This document shows, one piece after another, positions 15,653-18,523 of a DNA stretch of 18,523 nt. The notes beneath the pieces were generated by a model that saw nothing but the letters and a program-made list of their open reading frames with translations, had not been told where the DNA came from and did no database searches. A program made the position numbers and the translations under genes. The number at the start of each line of letters is the position of its first letter. The first letter of the stretch is position 1. This stretch comes from an uncultured Eubacteriales bacterium (GTDB lineage Bacteria; Bacillota_A; Clostridia; Oscillospirales; Oscillospiraceae): NCBI GenBank assembly GCA_949739085.1, contig CATIYU010000126.1:1-18523 (forward strand), in the 5' to 3' direction.

Positions 15653-16507
15653 TCAAGAAAAAGAATGTATGCTGGTCAAGTCCTCGTCCAGCACCGTGCC
15701 CTCGCAGACAAAATTGGTGGGGCCGGTGAGCCAGATATTTTGAACCGCCTCCCCGTCCCGGTCGATGGTCACCCGCAGGGTCCCGCCGGGGACGGATACC
15801 GCCACATCCTGCCCGGTGACCCGGCCCATTAGAGTGAGGGCCAGGACCGTGGAGCCGGACCCGGTGCCACAGGCGTAGGTGAAGTCCTCCACTCCCCGCT
15901 CGTAGGTCAGCTCCGTGATGCGTTGAGGGCTGGCGATATCGTAAAAGTTGACGTTCGCCCCCTTGGGAAACGCGGGGGCATGGCGCAGGGCGCGGCCCAG
16001 CTCCAGCAGCTTCTCCCGGTCCCCGTGGACCAGGCCGGGGCAGGGGACCACGGCATGGGGCAGGCCGGGATTTCCCAGCTCCACATAGGCGCACTGCCAA
16101 GTCTGTCCCAATGCCTCCACAGGCCGGTCCAGGTCGATAACAGTGGGGTCTGTGAGGCGGATGCGGTAATTCCGCTGGTCGATGCGGCTTCCCGTCACAA
16201 GGCCGGAGGGGGACTCCACCCGCTGCTCCTCCCCCGCAAGCCCCCGCTCATAGCCGTAGCGGCAGATGCAGCGCGCGCCGTTGCCGCACATCTCCCCCTC
16301 CGAGCCGTCGGAGTTGTAGAAGAGCATCCGGAAGTCGCCGCCCTGGCGGGGGGGCTCCACCACCATGAGGCCGTCGGCCCCAATGGAGAGGCGGCGGTGG
16401 CAGAGAGTGCGGGCGATGCCGGGAAACTGGGCGTGGGGAATCTGCCCGGCGAGGTTGTTGAGGATGATAAAATCGTTCCCCGCGCCGTTCATTTTGGTAA
16501 ACTGCAA
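15653..16507 (-). CDS. dapF: Diaminopimelate epimerase
   Basis: The 284-residue protein catalyses LL- to meso-diaminopimelate isomerisation in lysine and peptidoglycan synthesis in the cytosol. It carries FTKMNGAGNDF at the N-terminus, the first catalytic cysteine in EMCGNGARC, the second in YACGTGSGST, GNPGLPHAV and GANVNFYDI, all typical of DapF. The start is a TTG at 16507 with AAAGGAGGG about 8 bases upstream, giving the usual N-terminus. A longer open frame from 16582 is unlikely, since a sigma-A promoter (TTTACA and TATACT, 16561-16588) lies within it and no ribosome site precedes it. It heads a two-gene unit with the symporter. Confidence 0.95.
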   Translation of the reverse strand: MQFTKMNGAGNDFIILNNLAGQIPHAQFPGIARTLCHRRLSIGADGLMVVEPPRQGGDFRMLFYNSDGSEGEMCGNGARCICRYGYERGLAGEEQRVESPSGLVTGSRIDQRNYRIRLTDPTVIDLDRPVEALGQTWQCAYVELGNPGLPHAVVPCPGLVHGDREKLLELGRALRHAPAFPKGANVNFYDIASPQRITELTYERGVEDFTYACGTGSGSTVLALTLMGRVTGQDVAVSVPGGTLRVTIDRDGEAVQNIWLTGPTNFVCEGTVLDEDLTSIHSFS

Positions 16508-16560
16508 GGGGCATCCCTCCTTTCCTGGGGCTTCAAAATACTGGCGAATTACATAATTAA

Positions 16561-16588
16561 AGTATATCGCAAAAATTGGCATTGTAAA
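16561..16588 (-). promoter_or_regulatory. Sigma-A promoter of dapF
   Basis: On the minus strand, TTTACA (16583-16588) and TATACT (16561-16566) are 16 bases apart, in an AT-rich pocket between dapF and the divergent acetyltransferase. Transcription would start near 16554, about 47 bases before the TTG start of dapF. Confidence 0.7.
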
Positions 16589-16667
16589 TCCTGTTCTTTG
16601 CGAAAAACAATGTGAATAGTGCTGTCACTGGCGGAAGACGCCCCCGGGAACGTTCAAACGGCCCGGC

Positions 16668-16696
16668 TTGACCTTTTAAGGGCGGTGTGGTATGCT
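16668..16696 (+). promoter_or_regulatory. Sigma-A promoter of the acetyltransferase gene
   Basis: TTGACC (16668-16673) and TATGCT (16691-16696) are separated by 17 bases. The predicted start near 16703 gives a leader of about 110 bases before the acetyltransferase ATG. The 304-base stretch 16508-16811 between dapF and this gene holds the two divergent promoters, the leader ORF and the attenuator-like hairpin. Confidence 0.75.
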
Positions 16697-16728
16697 GAAT
16701 CCATTCTATAGAAAGGACGGTTTTCATC

Positions 16729-16770
16729 ATGAGGAACAGCGCTGCGCGTATCTGGAGGGCTTGCGCCTGA
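16729..16770 (+). CDS. Putative 13-residue leader peptide
   Basis: ATG at 16729 opens a 13-codon frame, MRNSAARIWRACA, closed by TGA at 16768-16770. AAAGGA at 16712-16717 stands 11 bases before the ATG. It lies in the predicted leader of the acetyltransferase mRNA, 41 bases before that start. The codons from 9 to 11 form the left arm of the hairpin at 16754-16783, so translation of this peptide would affect that hairpin. It has no enrichment of one amino acid beyond Ala (4) and Arg (3). Evidence is positional, with no homology. Confidence 0.4.
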   Translation: MRNSAARIWRACA

Positions 16771-16795
16771 CAAAACGCCCTCCGAGAAATTTTTT
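16754..16795 (+). promoter_or_regulatory. Attenuator-like terminator hairpin in the acetyltransferase leader
   Basis: GGAGGGC (16754-16760) pairs perfectly with GCCCTCC (16777-16783) across a 16-base loop; with a bulged T the stem can be lengthened by two pairs. GAGAAA and six T residues (16790-16795) follow, then the GGAGG ribosome site of the acetyltransferase. The left arm overlaps the leader ORF, as in translation-coupled attenuators. The large loop and the gap before the T-run make it weaker than a textbook terminator. Confidence 0.45.
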
Positions 16796-16811
16796 GGAGG
16801 AACAGCATTTT

Positions 16812-17969
16812 ATGCAGATCAAATACCGGAACATTATCCTGCGGGACATGGAGGAGCGGGACATCGCGGACGACATCCGCTGGAATACCATTGAGACCGA
16901 GTGGGCCCTGTGGGACGCCCCCTGGGAACTGGAGGAGCTGAGGCGCTTCGACCCCGCAGCCTACCGGGAAAAGGAGCTGGCCTGGATCGCCCGGAGCAAG
17001 CCGGAGCACCGCCTGGGCCTGGAGATCGACACGGCGGAGGGGGTACATATCGGTTCCGTCAGCACCTACGCCCTGGACGGGGACTTGAATTGGAGGGAGT
17101 GCTCCAGCGAGGAGGACCGCAGGGCAGTCAGCTGGGCTGTGGGTATCGACATCAATGACCCCGCCTACTGGTCCAGTGGCTGGGGGACGAAGGCCCTCAC
17201 CGCCTGGGTCCGCTACCATCTGGCCGGGGGCTATACCAACCTCTATACCCAGACTTGGTCCGGCAATTTCCGCATGATCCGCCTGGCAGAGAAGCTGGGC
17301 TTCCGGGAGTGCCGCCGCAAGACAGGCGTCCGGGAGGTCCGGGGCGGGCGGTATGACGCTCTGACGTTCCGGCTGGACCGGGACGCCTTCGAGGCCCACT
17401 GGAAAACCTCCCGGCTGGAGCTGTACATCCCCCGGGTGGAGGACATGTGGTTCACCCAGAGGATGCAGGAGGACCCGGACACCATGTCCTATAACGCGGG
17501 CTGGGACGTGTCCTTCCCAGGCTACCATCCGGACACCGGCTGCATCGACTTCCCGGAGAGCCGCTGGGCCGCCAAGCACAGCCATCTGGTGGGCCATGAG
17601 CCGAACTTCTTTTACGCCTTCCTGCGGGAGGCGGAGAGCGGCTCGTTTGTGGGGGAGGTAAACTTTCACCCTGGACCTGAACAGAACTGGCACGAGCTGG
17701 GCGTGGTGCTATACGCCCCCTATCGTGGCCAGGGCTACGGCCATGCCGCCCTGGAGCTGCTGCTGCGCCGGGCCTTTTTGCACTGCGGCGTAAAGGCGCT
17801 CCACAACTCCTTTGAACCCACCCGGGACCCCGGACTGGCCATCCACCGGCGGGCCGGCTTCCGGCAGGTGGGGACCAGCAGCACGGTCCGATTCGGAGAG
17901 CCTCTGGAGGTGCTGGAGCTGGAACTAACCCGGGAGGACTACCTGAAGAGAATGGGGCTGCGCCCGTAG
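16812..17969 (+). CDS. Tandem GNAT-family N-acetyltransferase
   Basis: The 385-residue protein has two GNAT domains. Residues about 1-185 form a RimJ/RimL-style domain, with IILRDMEERDIADDIRWN at the start, AVGIDINDPAYWSSGWGTKA around the acetyl-CoA-binding loop, and WSGNFRMIRLAEKLGF. Residues about 195-385 form the second domain, with LGVVLYAPYRGQGYGHAALE (R-G-Q-G-Y-G pyrophosphate loop) and IHRRAGFRQVG. Both loops look intact, so both halves may be active. It should transfer an acetyl group from acetyl-CoA to an amine; the substrate is unknown. Cytosolic. The ATG at 16812 has GGAGG at 16796-16800; an upstream in-frame codon at 16692 lies inside the -10 box and is rejected. The gene ends 25-30 bases before a hairpin-rich stretch. 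Confidence 0.9.
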   Translation: MQIKYRNIILRDMEERDIADDIRWNTIETEWALWDAPWELEELRRFDPAAYREKELAWIARSKPEHRLGLEIDTAEGVHIGSVSTYALDGDLNWRECSSEEDRRAVSWAVGIDINDPAYWSSGWGTKALTAWVRYHLAGGYTNLYTQTWSGNFRMIRLAEKLGFRECRRKTGVREVRGGRYDALTFRLDRDAFEAHWKTSRLELYIPRVEDMWFTQRMQEDPDTMSYNAGWDVSFPGYHPDTGCIDFPESRWAAKHSHLVGHEPNFFYAFLREAESGSFVGEVNFHPGPEQNWHELGVVLYAPYRGQGYGHAALELLLRRAFLHCGVKALHNSFEPTRDPGLAIHRRAGFRQVGTSSTVRFGEPLEVLELELTREDYLKRMGLRP

Positions 17970-18001
17970 CCTCCCCGCCGGTACGGCGGTCCCGCAAGCC
18001 A

Positions 18002-18019
18002 AACGGCGGGGCCGCCGTT
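18002..18019 (+). terminator. Possible weak terminator after the acetyltransferase gene
   Basis: AACGGCG (18002-18008) pairs with CGCCGTT (18013-18019) around the loop GGGC, and a second short palindrome (CCGCC/GGCGG) lies at 17975-17988. Only GCTTTG follows, not a real T-run, so termination strength is doubtful. Confidence 0.35.
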
Positions 18020-18108
18020 GCTTTGCGGCAAGTCTGCTCCCAAATTTCCTCCAACTGTCCGCAACAAAATAGAGGGCTCATAACATACATCTATTAAAGT
18101 CTATTTTC

Positions 18109-18313
18109 CGCATTTACCGGCGCCACGGGAAACCGCACCGGGGCAGCGCGGATTTCTCCTGCAACCGCACGGAGCCGGACCTGCGCCGGGTGCCGCCGCT
18201 GGGGGTTCTCAGCCCGGGATGAGAAGGCCAACGCGTTCTTGCAGAACCTGCGGGTGTACAGCCGGGGATATTTCCGGGATCACCCCGCTAAGAGGCTGGA
18301 TTTCCGGGTCTAA
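18109..18313 (+). pseudogene. Possible decayed coding remnant
   Basis: The 469-base stretch between the acetyltransferase and pfkA has no intact gene. Within it, one frame (codons from 18109) reads as protein-like text beginning RIYRRHGKPHRGSADF and ends at TGA 18220-18222. The next frame continues from 18218 with DEKANAFLQNLRVYSRGYF and stops at TAA 18311-18313. The two pieces would join by a single frameshift. GC content is that of the coding regions. I do not recognise the protein, no start codon with a ribosome site is seen, and non-coding GC-rich DNA can look like this by chance. Confidence 0.25.
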
Positions 18314-18339
18314 AGGGCGGCAGGCACGCACAGAACTTC

Positions 18340-18368
18340 TTGACAGGAACGGGGGAAAAGCGTATAGT
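18340..18368 (+). promoter_or_regulatory. Sigma-A promoter of pfkA
   Basis: TTGACA (18340-18345, consensus) and TATAGT (18363-18368) are separated by 17 bases. Transcription would start near 18375, leaving a leader of about 64 bases before the ATG at 18439. Confidence 0.85.
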
Positions 18369-18438
18369 TGATGTAGGCGGCTCCGGCGGATTCCACTCCG
18401 GACGGGCCCCTTTGACCAATTGAAATCGGAGGAATCAT

Positions 18439-18523
18439 ATGGAGCAACAGGTAAAGCGTATCGGCGTTTTGACCAGCGGCGGCGACGCCCCCGGCATGAA
18501 CGCTGTGTTTCGCGCTGCCGTGC
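18439..18523 (+). CDS. pfkA: 6-phosphofructokinase, N-terminal part (continues past window)
   Basis: The 28 visible codons begin MEQQVKRIGVLTSGGDAPGM and continue NAVFRAAV, the unmistakable start of ATP-dependent bacterial phosphofructokinase. The GGDAPGMN segment forms part of the ATP-binding loop. The enzyme phosphorylates fructose 6-phosphate in glycolysis in the cytosol. The ATG at 18439 has GGAGGAA at 18428-18434, and a near-consensus promoter stands about 70 bases upstream, so the gene is transcribed on its own or heads an operon. Only the beginning is seen; allosteric residues cannot be assessed. Confidence 0.93.
   Translation, partial: MEQQVKRIGVLTSGGDAPGMNAVFRAAV

Noticed and set aside
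15627..16100. Upstream extension of the symporter frame to 16100
   Set aside because: It overlaps the dapF coding region on the same strand, has no transmembrane or family sequence, and the ATG at 15626 has an excellent ribosome site.
16557..17693. 378-codon open frame on the minus strand under the acetyltransferase
   Set aside because: Runs against both GNAT domains and through the promoter region, with no ribosome site and no recognised motif.
1..18523. CRISPR arrays, tRNA or rRNA genes, insertion sequences, prophage genes
   Set aside because: Looked for regularly spaced repeats, tRNA-like cloverleaves, transposase or integrase motifs and flanking inverted repeats; none seen by eye.

Overview
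The window is high-GC, AT-poor at third codon positions, and has Gram-positive-style Shine-Dalgarno sites and sigma-A promoters. Together with the clostridial flavour of the proteins, this suggests a Firmicute of the Oscillospiraceae type (Flavonifractor, Lawsonibacter or Oscillibacter relatives). That placement is inference from composition and protein style, not a match.

Layout. Left flank, plus strand: the 3' part of an aldo/keto reductase with two 4Fe-4S motifs, a MerR regulator directly behind it, and a DUF255/YyaL-type thioredoxin-domain protein ending at a strong terminator hairpin (about 3372-3410). Centre, minus strand, 14194 down to 3414: eleven co-oriented genes. In transcription order they are an XRE-type regulator, a TerY-like vWA protein, a PP2C phosphatase, a protein kinase with a zinc ribbon, a ten-TM Ca2+ P-type ATPase, a canonical TerD, a TerA-like protein, an AIM24 protein, two more TerD-family proteins, and a 404-residue fusion of a beta-helix-like region to a degenerate TerD domain. 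A sigma-A promoter with a perfect 7-5-7 palindrome over its -35 box precedes the XRE gene. Right flank: a minus-strand pair, dapF followed by a DAACS-type symporter ending in its own terminator. Then, on the plus strand, comes a two-domain GNAT acetyltransferase behind a promoter, a 13-residue leader ORF and a terminator-like hairpin. It is followed by a gene-poor stretch with a possible decayed reading frame, and the start of pfkA behind a near-consensus promoter.

How it works together. The central block is a Ter stress-response locus combining the TerY-P phospho-signalling triad (vWA, PP2C, kinase) with five TerD-fold proteins. TerD domains are known Ca2+ binders. In this locus the membrane partner is a Ca2+ pump; no TerC or TerB is present between the intact flanking genes. 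I read it as a calcium-centred, phospho-regulated envelope or stress module under an XRE regulator. The combination and the beta-helix/TerD fusion are the most interesting parts of the window. The second point of interest is the leader-peptide/attenuator arrangement in front of the acetyltransferase.
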